Shown here piece by piece: positions 1 to 7,651 of a DNA stretch of 64,000 nt (position 1 is its first letter; every line of letters starts with the position of its first letter). Source of the DNA: an uncultured Clostridia bacterium (GTDB taxonomy: Bacteria; Bacillota; Clostridia; Christensenellales; Aristaeellaceae); assembly GCA_934631985.1 (NCBI GenBank), contig CAKTYE010000001.1, positions 41,009 to 105,008 of the forward strand, written 5' to 3'. Under the pieces are notes generated by a model that was given only the letters and a program-made list of their open reading frames with translations, had not been told where the DNA came from and ran no database searches. The position numbers and the translations under genes are program-made.

Positions 1-1
1 A

Positions 2-214
2 GCGCTGGTCAAGGAAGCCTGCGGCCCGGATTTTCTGACCGTTACCCCCGGCATTCGTTTCGCGGATGGCGATGTGGGCGACCAGGTGCGCGTGATGACC
101 CCCGCCAAGGCCCGCGAGGGCGGCAGCGACTACATCGTGGTGGGGCGGCCCATTACTGCCGCGGCTGATCCTGTGGCGGCGTATCGGCGGTGTGTAAAGG
201 AATTTCTGGGGTGA
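2..214 (+). CDS. pyrF: Orotidine 5'-phosphate decarboxylase, C-terminal part
   Basis: This is the last 70 codons of a gene that begins before the window. The encoded end carries VTPGIR and YIVVGRPIT, the phosphate-binding loops that close the TIM barrel of OMP decarboxylase (UMP synthesis from orotidylate, cytoplasm). The frame is open from the window edge to TGA at 212-214 and is followed directly by a strong terminator, so pyrF is the last gene of its operon. The length and start cannot be judged because the 5' part is outside the window. Confidence 0.9.
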   Translation, partial: ALVKEACGPDFLTVTPGIRFADGDVGDQVRVMTPAKAREGGSDYIVVGRPITAAADPVAAYRRCVKEFLG

Positions 215-240
215 AGTGAAGGTTTAGCCTAAACGGCTGT

Positions 241-277
241 GCAGAGCGTCCTTGTGAAGGAGGGCGCTCTGCTTTTT
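241..277 (+). terminator. Rho-independent terminator after pyrF
   Basis: GCAGAGCG and CGCTCTGC form a GC-rich stem around a short loop and are followed by TTTTT. Confidence 0.85.
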
Positions 278-290
278 GGTGGTGGCGTCG

Positions 291-1379
291 CTACGGATTG
301 ACTTTTGCTAAATCCTTTATTGGTACAAAGCCGCGAATCGTGTCTCCATCAATCGTCACCTCAACATAAACATAGCTTCCATCAAATCCGCTCAGGCCTA
401 GCAACTGTGTGCCAGAGGGAAGCTTTCTATCGCAGTGCTGAGAGAAAACCGGATCGTCAGTTAAAAATGTATCTGTGCTTGCAATGAACGGAACAGCGTC
501 AAAATGGCAGACACTGATTTGCAATTCTCTTTTTGTCAATGAAAATGCTTTGCTTGTAATGTAGCCAAAATACGCTTGCTTGAACCCATCCTGATAGCCG
601 ATGAAATACCATCCATCTATATTTCCGTAAAATGAGAAGGTCTCATTCTGAAAGAGAGCGGACGTATCCACAACTGCCTTGCTATTTGGCGCAGCATAAA
701 CCTTTATGCTTCTTGGCAGTAATCCAACACGAATATGATCTTGCCCAAAATGATTTTCATTTAGTGCATCAAAGATAATATTTCTTTTTTTAACTGCTTC
801 AATATTTTTAGGAAACAATAAAGGATTGCATCTCATCCATGTAATTCGATCATATGTATTGAGCTTCCAATAGGTAGAGGTATCCGCAGCATTAAACCAC
901 AATCCCGCCTCATTTCTTTCTCCAGTGGCGACGCAATGGTATCCCTCTCTCTCAAATTCTGCGCGATATAATCTTGTGAAATTCTCCGTACCCCCGGCGT
1001 AATAGAAGTAGCGTTCTCCTGGCCAGCTCATTTCAAAACGTTCGGCATCTGTTTTTCGAATTTGTAATGCCTTATTTTGTTCCTTTTCTGGATACAAACC
1101 TTTCCGCGTGTATCCAATAAGTTTCCAATTGCTTTCAATTTCTTTAGCGACAAAAAGGACGTGGCAATCTTCTGTTTCTAGAACGAAGACCGCCACTTCT
1201 GTCGGATGACCAGCAAGCGTATCTTCATCAGCGGTCAGTACGGTAAAATTATCAAATTGACCAGTTTCATGGACGAGCCTTTGCAGTTCTTTGGTAAGTA
1301 CAACCTGTTGATCTTCTGCGAAAGCACCAAAAGACGCAAGAAGCAGCAGTATAATACAATGAATGATACACTTTTTCAT
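291..1379 (-). CDS. Secreted protein with two SH3-like domains, function unknown
   Basis: A 362-residue protein. I chose the ATG at 1379 because AAAGGAG lies about 12 bases upstream and the protein then starts with a clean signal peptide (MKK, hydrophobic core, cleavage near GAFAED). The N-terminal half has no recognisable motif. Residues about 225-290 read like a bacterial SH3 domain (VYAAPNSKA, GWYFIGYQDG, FGYI), and residues about 290-360 look like a second, more diverged copy (GSYVYVEV, RGFVPIKDL). Such domains usually bind cell wall. Base composition is more AT-rich than the neighbours, which may mean a recent arrival. It lies downstream of the L,D-transpeptidase gene on the same strand, which fits an envelope role, but no function can be assigned. 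Confidence 0.7.
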   Translation of the reverse strand: MKKCIIHCIILLLLASFGAFAEDQQVVLTKELQRLVHETGQFDNFTVLTADEDTLAGHPTEVAVFVLETEDCHVLFVAKEIESNWKLIGYTRKGLYPEKEQNKALQIRKTDAERFEMSWPGERYFYYAGGTENFTRLYRAEFEREGYHCVATGERNEAGLWFNAADTSTYWKLNTYDRITWMRCNPLLFPKNIEAVKKRNIIFDALNENHFGQDHIRVGLLPRSIKVYAAPNSKAVVDTSALFQNETFSFYGNIDGWYFIGYQDGFKQAYFGYITSKAFSLTKRELQISVCHFDAVPFIASTDTFLTDDPVFSQHCDRKLPSGTQLLGLSGFDGSYVYVEVTIDGDTIRGFVPIKDLAKVNP

Positions 1380-1431
1380 ATGCAAAAAACTCCTTTCAGG
1401 TTGCTGCGTCATCATGTCAAAGCTCAGCACC

Positions 1432-1548
1432 TCATGAGCTTAATTCCTTGTATTTTCGGCGTATAGAGGCTCTCCAGTTGCTGCACTTCGCGACTGATAA
1501 ATCCTCTATCTCCTGCTGAAGCATCCAATAATCCCATTCATCATCCAC
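1432..1548 (-). CDS. Possible 38-residue small ORF or gene remnant
   Basis: A GTG follows the stop codon of the L,D-transpeptidase gene without a gap and opens a 38-codon frame (starts VDDEWDYWMLQQEI, ends RRKYKELSS). The amino acid mix (acidic and aromatic start, basic end) looks protein-like, but there is no strong ribosome binding site. It could be a translationally coupled small protein, the 3' end of a lost gene, or chance. Confidence 0.25.
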   Translation of the reverse strand: MDDEWDYWMLQQEIEDLSVAKCSNWRASIRRKYKELSS

Positions 1549-2982
1549 TTACCTAATCCCCAACTCTTCCATCCTCTCCACCCGTGCATTTTCATCATCC
1601 AGCACCAAAACCTTCACGCCCCAGCCGATATGCGTCCAGACCCAGTAGGCATTCAGGTTATATTCCTCATCGGTACGGTAGTCCATGCGCACACAGCCTG
1701 CGGAGGCCTTCTGGCCCAGGGTGGCTAGCTGCGGAGCAAAGCCGCCGTCCTTGGGCGGAACATAGCCCACCTGATGCAGCAGATTGCCGCCGTCAATGCG
1801 GATAGGATAATCATAATACGCGCCGTGGCTTTCGAAGGTGATCATGCGGTCCGTGGTAAGAAAAGCCCCCGCCCGTGTCTCCCGGGAGAGATTGCTGCGT
1901 TCCATCAGGCCGGTGCTGATGCGCATTTTGCCCAGCAGCCGCCCGTATTCATACACGCGCAGCTCCTGATTGGGCTTGTCTACCACAATGCCGTAATGCT
2001 CGAAGGGGCGGACGACCTTCAGTACATTTGTAGGAACGTAGCCCTCGATCCATGCGCCGTCCTCATGCCGCCACACGCCCACTCGGGTGAACTTCTTCCC
2101 AACATCAAATACCTGCAAGCCCTGCGACTGCCCGTGTACCCGCCCCAGCACCGTGCTGCGCTCGGATGGTTCCGCGTAAATTTTCTGATGCGCGGTTGCG
2201 TCGATGTCCACCACGGTCAGCGGCTCACAGAACTTTTCCAGCAGCTCGTCCGGGTCATCCGTTGCGGGAAGCAGTGTACTATTCACCCGCAACGCTTCCT
2301 CGGGCGGTGCGCCTGCTTCCACATGCAGGGTGAAGGTAATGGCCTGCTCCGGCTGCGCTTTCAGATATACCCTGCACCAGTAGTCTCCGGGCTGGATGCG
2401 CTTTTTTCCCACCGTGCCGTCCCAGGTGAATGTGAACATGCTCTTGCCTGAAAAGCTGCGGGTCAGCTTCGCCGCAGGCAGCGTCATGGCTTCGTCTGCA
2501 AAAAGCTCCAGTACGGCGGGGCCGCCGCCTGTTGCGCCGCAGTCCACCTTCCAGCGCTCCTTCTGCTCCAGATAGTAGGTGTCGCTGCGCGGCAGGGCAT
2601 ATTCCAGCTTATCGGCAGGCGTACCCATTTTGACTGTGGTCTGCGTGGTATAGCTTTTGCCCGCAGCTGTGGTCAACTTTGCTGTGAAAGTGCAGTTTCC
2701 CGCCTTCAGCGGCATGCCCTCATAGGACGTTGCGTCATAGGAAACGGTCACGCTGCCTGCACGGACGGGTAATTCCCGCAGCAGGGGCTTATGCTCCCCA
2801 TAGCTGTCCCGCACCGTAATGGTCAGCTTTCCCGCCGCAGGAAGCGTCAGGGTCAGCTTGGAGGACTGAAAGGGATGTAGCTTAGCAGGTGCGGTCAGCG
2901 TCATTTCTTCAGCCCCGGCCCAGGCACACCACAGCACCAGCAGCAGGGTCAGCAGCCCCGCAATCCAGCCCCTCTTTTGCAT
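1549..2982 (-). CDS. Secreted L,D-transpeptidase (YkuD domain) with SH3-like domain
   Basis: A 477-residue secreted enzyme expected to form or edit 3-3 peptidoglycan cross-links, or attach proteins to the wall. The start at 2982 is set by GGGAGGAAA just upstream and gives a signal peptide ending near AWAGAEE. Residues about 25-250 are beta-rich and immunoglobulin-like, about 265-330 read as an SH3 domain (KIYAEPSERSTVLGRV, WIEGYVPTNVL), and the C-terminal 150 residues are the YkuD catalytic domain (YGIVVDKPNQELRVYEYG). The active site is HQVGYVPP followed by SAGCVRM, with Cys near 430. The usual HGC triplet is AGC here, as in many clostridial members. The gene probably has its own promoter. 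Confidence 0.88.
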   Translation of the reverse strand: MQKRGWIAGLLTLLLVLWCAWAGAEEMTLTAPAKLHPFQSSKLTLTLPAAGKLTITVRDSYGEHKPLLRELPVRAGSVTVSYDATSYEGMPLKAGNCTFTAKLTTAAGKSYTTQTTVKMGTPADKLEYALPRSDTYYLEQKERWKVDCGATGGGPAVLELFADEAMTLPAAKLTRSFSGKSMFTFTWDGTVGKKRIQPGDYWCRVYLKAQPEQAITFTLHVEAGAPPEEALRVNSTLLPATDDPDELLEKFCEPLTVVDIDATAHQKIYAEPSERSTVLGRVHGQSQGLQVFDVGKKFTRVGVWRHEDGAWIEGYVPTNVLKVVRPFEHYGIVVDKPNQELRVYEYGRLLGKMRISTGLMERSNLSRETRAGAFLTTDRMITFESHGAYYDYPIRIDGGNLLHQVGYVPPKDGGFAPQLATLGQKASAGCVRMDYRTDEEYNLNAYWVWTHIGWGVKVLVLDDENARVERMEELGIR

Positions 2983-3052
2983 GTTCGTTTCCTCCCACAT
3001 GTCTCTTTTGCTATTAGACGCTTAAACGGCGGCTTTTGTTCGCTGTGTCCCC

Positions 3053-3083
3053 AAAAAAGAAGACGCACCCGGTATGGATGCGC
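3053..3083 (-). terminator. Terminator of the FMN-binding protein gene
   Basis: On the minus strand GGCGCATCC pairs with GGGTGCGTC (two wobble pairs) around a five-base loop, then TTCTTTTTT. Confidence 0.8.
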
Positions 3084-3103
3084 CCCCTGTAGGTTCGAAA
3101 GGC

Positions 3104-4204
3104 TTACTTCAGGCTGTTCAGAGCGTCCACCACGGCCTGGGAGGTGATGGTCGCGCTGCTGAGCGCGTCCACGTCCGTACCCATTTCCAGCGGCAGGCTC
3201 TTGCCGATGAACTGCTTCAGGAAATCCTCGTCCTCGGAGCAGCGCTGACCGAAGCCGGGGGTCTGGGTAGAGGTATCGACTTCCAGCGCGGTGATGACGC
3301 CGTTTTCAAGCGTTACCTTTACCGTCACTTCGCCGCCGCAAAAGCCCTCGGCTGTTGCGGTCTTTTCTTCCGTGGCAGGCGCGGCAGCAGGCTCCGTATC
3401 CGCAGCAGGCTGGTTTGCCGCTTCAAGCTGCTTGTTCAGTTCCTCGATACTGGCGTTCAGCTCGGTGATTTTCGCTTCCAAGGCTTCCTTTTCGGTGGTC
3501 ACAGTATCCAGCTTGGTCTGCAGCTCGGTGACCTGAGCCTTCAGCGTCTCGTTTTCTGTGGTCAGTGTGGCCTGCGCATCGGTGTGCGTGCTCGTCTGCG
3601 TTGTCATTTCCGCGTTCAGCGTATCGATCTGTTGGGCCAGCGCGGTCTTTTCCTCATTCAAGGTCGCCAGCTGCGTGGTCAGCTCGGTCTTTTCGCCCTC
3701 CAGTGCTGTCACCTTGTCAGACAGCTCCAGCACCTTCGCTTCGGCAGCTTCCTGATCAGCCTTCGCCTGCGCCAGACTGGTTTCCAGTGCGGCCTTTTCC
3801 TCGGTCAGCGCAGCAATGGAGGTGTTCGCAGCCTCCAGCTCCTGCGCAGCGGCGTCCTTCGCTGTGTTCGCGTCTGCGATGCTCTGCGCTGCCGCTTCGT
3901 TGTTCTTGGTCAGCTCATTGACCTGATCTTCCAGCTCCGCCTTGCGGGTGGTCGCTTCGTCCAGGCTGACCTGGGCTTCCTTCAGGGCGGTCTCGGTCTC
4001 GGTCAGCTTGCCTTGCAATTCCGTCTTTTCTGCGTCCGTTGCCTTCCAGGCGTCCTGACTGGCTGCCAGCTCGGTGGTCAGCTGATCCACCTGACCGGAA
4101 AGGTTGTTGCGCTGCACCGCCATGACAACGACAAGCACTGCCGCCAGCACGAAAACAATGCAGAGGATGATGAGCGATGTGTTCTTTTTCCTAGCTTCCG
4201 ACAT
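3104..4204 (-). CDS. Membrane-anchored coiled-coil protein with C-terminal FMN-binding domain
   Basis: A 366-residue protein. One membrane helix lies at residues about 10-32, followed by a long heptad-rich coiled coil (residues about 35-275, full of ELTTE, LEAQ and LTEEK repeats), a short Ala/Pro/Thr linker, and an FMN_bind domain of the RnfG/NqrC type (residues about 280-366). The end has D346-ALSSAT-ITS, which matches the Dxx(S/T)(G/A)AT signature where ApbE attaches FMN covalently to Thr (here Thr 352). The domain should face outside the membrane and act as a one- or two-electron carrier. It lies 64 bases downstream of another coiled-coil membrane protein and close to the divergent NusG_II/Gx transporter pair, partners known from extracytoplasmic flavin electron transfer loci. 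No ApbE gene is in the window. Confidence 0.85.
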   Translation of the reverse strand: MSEARKKNTSLIILCIVFVLAAVLVVVMAVQRNNLSGQVDQLTTELAASQDAWKATDAEKTELQGKLTETETALKEAQVSLDEATTRKAELEDQVNELTKNNEAAAQSIADANTAKDAAAQELEAANTSIAALTEEKAALETSLAQAKADQEAAEAKVLELSDKVTALEGEKTELTTQLATLNEEKTALAQQIDTLNAEMTTQTSTHTDAQATLTTENETLKAQVTELQTKLDTVTTEKEALEAKITELNASIEELNKQLEAANQPAADTEPAAAPATEEKTATAEGFCGGEVTVKVTLENGVITALEVDTSTQTPGFGQRCSEDEDFLKQFIGKSLPLEMGTDVDALSSATITSQAVVDALNSLK

Positions 4205-4268
4205 GGGTACGTCCCTCCTTGTGCCGATTTGGTTTTATTGCAAGCGCTTCTCCTGCGCTTGGGTACCT

Positions 4269-4736
4269 TTATTTTGCCGATGGCATCGCTTCCAGCTCCA
4301 TCCGCAGCGATGCAATCTCCGCTTCCAGCGCGGCCTGGGCTGCCTGTGCTTCCCGCAGCGCTTCCTCCGTCTGGGACAATTCGGCCTGCGCCGTTTCCAA
4401 TTCCGTATTCAGTGCGTCACGCTGCTCGCGCAGCTCCTTGCGCTGGGTCTTCAAGTCTGCGACCTGGGCGGTCATCGCATCAGTCTGCGGCTGAAGCGCT
4501 TCCAGCTCCGCCTGTGCCTGCGGAAGCGCTGCCGCAACCTGATCGTATTCATACTGCTGCTTTTTCTCCCGCTGTCTGCTGGTATCCAGGCTGACGGCAA
4601 TGTCCTCGGTCTGAAAGCGCAGCGCCTCTACGGTCCATACATGCCAGGCCATAAAGCCGCAGAAGGCCAGCATTCCTCCAATAAACACCCAGCAAAGGAG
4701 CCTTTCCAGCCTTGACGAACGCCCGGAATGCTGCAA
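4269..4736 (-). CDS. Single-pass membrane coiled-coil protein
   Basis: A 155-residue protein if translation starts at the TTG at 4736. I prefer this start because AGAGGTG sits eight bases upstream and a longer reading frame back to 4862 would run through the promoter area and has no ribosome binding site. One membrane helix (LCWVFIGGMLAFCGFMAWHVW, residues about 14-34) is followed by a coiled coil almost to the C-terminus (QAELEALQPQTDAMTAQVADL and similar). It resembles FtsL/DivIC-like or tape-like proteins only in general build. Co-transcription with the FMN-binding coiled-coil gene suggests the two may pair through their coiled coils. That is inference. Confidence 0.65.
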   Translation of the reverse strand: MQHSGRSSRLERLLCWVFIGGMLAFCGFMAWHVWTVEALRFQTEDIAVSLDTSRQREKKQQYEYDQVAAALPQAQAELEALQPQTDAMTAQVADLKTQRKELREQRDALNTELETAQAELSQTEEALREAQAAQAALEAEIASLRMELEAMPSAK

Positions 4737-4977
4737 CCTGACTGCACCTCTTTCCTCTTTTGAATCATTGTACCATACAAAATGGGAAAAGAAAAGGGAT
4801 TTTCCAGCATCTGCAAGGAAAAACACCGTCGCCGTGTTCCAAGCTATGCGCCTGCGCCGCAATTCATGTCCACGGGTGCATGGAAGTTCTTTCCCCGCAG
4901 CAGGAAAACGGCGCTGCGAGTCGAATAAAGGGGAAGGAAATCCTATGTGTACGCTGTTATTTGAAAGGAGCTATCCT

Positions 4978-5790
4978 GTGTCTGATCAAAAGAACCCGAT
5001 GATGAAGCGGAACCTGCTGATCCTTGGCGTGACCCTGCTGGTCATTGTCCTTGTCGCCGTGCTGGCAGCCGTACTGCCCCAGCAGCGCAAGGTTTCCGCC
5101 GACGCCCCTGTTCTTTCCCCTGATGCGGTTGAGACGGAGGCTGCAACCACTGCTGCGGTCTCTCCCGAAGCGGTTGTGAGTGAGGCCCCCACGGCAGAAG
5201 CGACCGTTGAAGCCACGGCTGTACCCGAAGCTACGGACACCGCTGAGCCGGAGGAGACAGTCTCTCCTTCCGCGTCCCCCGAGGCTGAGACCGCTGCGAC
5301 TGAAACGCCCGTCACCGAGGCGGATGTGCAGGCCATGGATGCCGCGCAGGGTGGCGTTCCTGTGGATACCGCAACGCCTACCGATATGGCGACGGACACG
5401 GACATGGCTACAAACACGGATCTGGCAACCGGTACAGATCTGGCAACGACTACCGACCTCGACGAGGAGGAAGTGGAAGCCTATCTGCTGGTCGCTGTGG
5501 GCGAGATCATTTATCAGCCTATTCCGCTGACCGGCGAGAAGGATTATACTCTGACCAACAAGCTCACCGGCGCAGAGAACCGCATTCATGTGACCCATGA
5601 CAGCATCGTCATGTCTGAATCCAACTGCGATGGCCAGGACTGCCTGGATCAGGGCGAGGTGACGCTGAGCAACCGCAGCGAGCGTCTGCTGGGCAACATG
5701 ATCATTTGCCTGCCCCATAACATTACGCTGGAGTTGCTGACCCCCGCCGAGGCGGAAGCGGTCATCGAGCAGTACAGCGCCGCGCAGTAA
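4978..5790 (+). CDS. Membrane-anchored NusG_II (NusG domain II) family protein
   Basis: A 270-residue protein. The GTG at 4978 is chosen because AAGGAG lies seven bases upstream; an in-frame ATG at 4945 is less likely. A membrane helix covers residues about 13-34. Residues 35-160 are a low-complexity Ala/Thr/Glu/Pro linker ending in five or so copies of a TD(M/L)AT(x) unit (about 134-161). Residues 165-268 are a NusG_II domain with the family's paired cysteines in CDGQDC (217 and 222) and a DQGEV turn. NusG_II proteins are typically encoded just before a Gx transporter, as here (15-base gap). The domain should be extracytoplasmic, and the cysteine pair could form a disulfide. The exact biochemical role is not known to me. 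Confidence 0.82.
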   Translation: MSDQKNPMMKRNLLILGVTLLVIVLVAVLAAVLPQQRKVSADAPVLSPDAVETEAATTAAVSPEAVVSEAPTAEATVEATAVPEATDTAEPEETVSPSASPEAETAATETPVTEADVQAMDAAQGGVPVDTATPTDMATDTDMATNTDLATGTDLATTTDLDEEEVEAYLLVAVGEIIYQPIPLTGEKDYTLTNKLTGAENRIHVTHDSIVMSESNCDGQDCLDQGEVTLSNRSERLLGNMIICLPHNITLELLTPAEAEAVIEQYSAAQ

Positions 5791-5805
5791 GGACGGAGGA
5801 ACGTC

Positions 5806-6318
5806 ATGGCAAAGAATGCCCGCAAGCAGACGGAGCGCATTGCGCTGTGCGGTCTGCTGGTCAGCCTGATGCTGGTGCTTGGCTATGTGGAAAGCCTGAT
5901 CCCGGTTGCCGTGGGCATTCCGGGCATCAAGCTGGGACTGAGCAACGGTGTGCTGCTTTTCGCGATCTATTTGCTGGACATTCCCACGGCCTTTGTGCTG
6001 ATGGCGCTGAAGGTGGTGCTGTCCGGGCTGCTGTTTGGCGGCGTAAGCGCCATGATGTACGCCTTTGCAGGCGGTCTGGTCAGCATGATCTGTATGTCGC
6101 TGCTCAGCCGCATGAAGGGCGTGCATCCCATCACGGTCAGCATGGTAGGCGGTGTAGCGCACAACGTAGGTCAGGTCGGGCTGGCAATGATTATGCTGAA
6201 CACGCCCCGGCTGATGTATTATATGGTGATCCTGATGCTGGTAGGTCTGGCGACCGGCGCGGTCACGGGCGTTGCGGCCTCCAGCGTGCTGAAGCACTTG
6301 AAGAAGCTCAAAAAATAA
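5806..6318 (+). CDS. Gx transporter family / heptaprenyl diphosphate synthase component I-like membrane protein
   Basis: A 170-residue, strongly hydrophobic protein with about five membrane helices, preceded by GGAGG seven bases before the ATG. The pattern LVSLMLVLGYVESLIP, GIKLGLSN, GGVSAMMYAFAGG and GGVAHNVGQVGLA is that of the Gx transporter family (Hpre_diP_synt_I), an S-component-like membrane protein. In other bacteria it is found with NusG_II, FMN_bind and ApbE genes and is thought to move a flavin or quinone-related compound across the membrane. It is the last gene of the operon with the NusG_II gene, closed by a clear terminator. Confidence 0.87.
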   Translation: MAKNARKQTERIALCGLLVSLMLVLGYVESLIPVAVGIPGIKLGLSNGVLLFAIYLLDIPTAFVLMALKVVLSGLLFGGVSAMMYAFAGGLVSMICMSLLSRMKGVHPITVSMVGGVAHNVGQVGLAMIMLNTPRLMYYMVILMLVGLATGAVTGVAASSVLKHLKKLKK

Positions 6319-6331
6319 GGAATCGCATTGC

Positions 6332-6362
6332 AAAAAGCGAGGGGCAAATCCCTCGCTTTTTA
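6332..6362 (+). terminator. Terminator of the NusG_II/Gx operon
   Basis: AAAAAGCGAGGG and CCCTCGCTTTTT form a perfect stem around a short loop with a T-rich tail. It is symmetric enough to stop leftward transcription too. Confidence 0.9.
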
Positions 6363-6452
6363 TCATCATCGGCGTGATGCTGTTTTTCAATTTTTTACAT
6401 TGACATGCCATGCCTGCGGGTGTATCATAACGGGGCAGAGGGTTTTTAGTGG

Positions 6453-6590
6453 TTAGCCCTTGTGAGCTTCACCGTCCTCGATGCTGTCATCATCGTGGGC
6501 GGTTACTTCTTTTTCCAGGGCTTTGAACGTGTGCAGCAGCGTTCCCGCTGCAAACATCACGCCCAGCGCAAGTAAAAGAATCTCCGGCAT
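6453..6590 (-). CDS. Small single-pass membrane protein (45 residues)
   Basis: The ATG at 6590 is preceded by AAGGAGGTGA, an essentially perfect anti-Shine-Dalgarno match with an eight-base gap, which is the main reason to believe in the gene. The product has one membrane helix (ILLLALGVMFAAGTLL, residues 4-19) followed by a charged tail with DDD and acidic residues. I do not recognise the family. The in-frame extension upstream to 6821 has no start signal and reads like non-coding sequence. Confidence 0.6.
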   Translation of the reverse strand: MPEILLLALGVMFAAGTLLHTFKALEKEVTAHDDDSIEDGEAHKG

Positions 6591-6997
6591 GGGCCTCACC
6601 TCCTTCCCGCGTCTGTCCGACGCTGGCTGCTTGGTGTCGCCCTCTGCCCCGGCATGCTGTGCACATGCAGGAAGTATTACATCATGTTTTGTGTTGGCCG
6701 TTAAGCGCAAAATGTTAAAAAGCGGGGGAGATCCTGTAGGCGTGTCAAACATACGGTCATTGGAAGCACACTGGTACACTGCCAACTGCTTCTGACCGTC
6801 CTCTAAAGCGTATAGGCGCATGCGCTTGTAAAATCGCAGCTCATCAATTCAGTGCTGGCGTTCCACCTTTCTTACCACGTCTGGATTCTCTTTCCTTTGT
6901 CTCCGTGTTTCCTATATAAATTGTAGCTTAATAAAATAATGCGTTATTTCCAGCGCCAGAAAAGGCGCATTCGTATTAGAAAAATTTGCAAAGCCGG
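6591..6997. other. Intergenic region of about 400 bases
   Basis: It separates the 45-residue gene from the next rightward gene. The part next to 6590 is the leader of the small gene. Around 6900-6960 the sequence turns AT-rich and holds TATATAA- and TACAAT-like elements that may include that gene's promoter on the minus strand. I see no other gene or clear RNA. Confidence 0.4.
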
Positions 6998-7027
6998 TTG
7001 ACAACCAGCTGCCCATGCGTTTATCAT
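6998..7027 (+). promoter_or_regulatory. Sigma-A type promoter
   Basis: TTGACA and TATCAT are separated by 18 bases, about 40 bases upstream of the 7066 start codon. Confidence 0.7.
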
Positions 7028-7065
7028 AATAGAAAAACTTCCATCACAGAAAGGAGCGATACGCA

Positions 7066-7605
7066 ATGAAAAGAACCATGCGAACAGTCATGCTGGCACT
7101 GATTCTGGGGTTGCTGGCAGTGAGCGCTGCATTTGCCGAGGACACAGCGGCACCTTTGGACTTCACGACCTATACGGATGCAAACGGCACGGTATATGAC
7201 CATTTTGTGGTGATACGCCTGAACTGCGGAGAAGACCGTCAGGTACAGTCTGTGACGGGCTATTACGAGCGCACGATTCAGGGGGAGGAATGCGAGGAGC
7301 CGGAGGCAGCGCCAGACTCCTACCAAACCTATCCCTTGGCGCAGGACTTTACCGCAAGCATGATCGCGGATGTGTATGATGAGGACGCGGGCTATGTTAC
7401 GGTGACCGACCTGTATCAGTGGTATATTGACGCATATCTCAATCGGGATAATTACGACGGGCATGCGCTGGTGTTTAGCTGTGACCTGACGGATGAAGAA
7501 ATGGAAACCTTTTCTCCGGATTTCTGGGCGGTGACCACCTGCATCAGACTGAACGCACAGGGCGAGGTGCTGTTCATGCGTTATGTGCATGTGCCGTGGG
7601 AGTAA
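7066..7605 (+). CDS. Secreted protein, function unknown
   Basis: A 179-residue protein with a good ribosome binding site (AAAGGAG) and a signal peptide (MKRTMRTVMLALILGLLAVSAAFAED). The mature part is acidic with three or four cysteines (LNCGEDR, GEECEEP, FSCDLTD, TTCIRLN), so disulfides are possible outside the cell. It is a single-gene transcription unit between its own promoter and terminator. Its signal peptide style resembles the other small secreted proteins in this window, but I see no shared domain. Function not recognised. Confidence 0.72.
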   Translation: MKRTMRTVMLALILGLLAVSAAFAEDTAAPLDFTTYTDANGTVYDHFVVIRLNCGEDRQVQSVTGYYERTIQGEECEEPEAAPDSYQTYPLAQDFTASMIADVYDEDAGYVTVTDLYQWYIDAYLNRDNYDGHALVFSCDLTDEEMETFSPDFWAVTTCIRLNAQGEVLFMRYVHVPWE

Positions 7606-7608
7606 AGC

Positions 7609-7642
7609 AAGCGCACAGGAGCAATGTCCTGTGCGCTTACTT
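7609..7642 (+). terminator. Terminator between convergent genes
   Basis: AAGCGCACAGGA and TCCTGTGCGCTT form a 12 bp stem followed by TACTTTAT. It lies between the convergent 7605 and 7652 gene ends and may serve both. Confidence 0.75.
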
Positions 7643-7651
7643 TATATAGGC

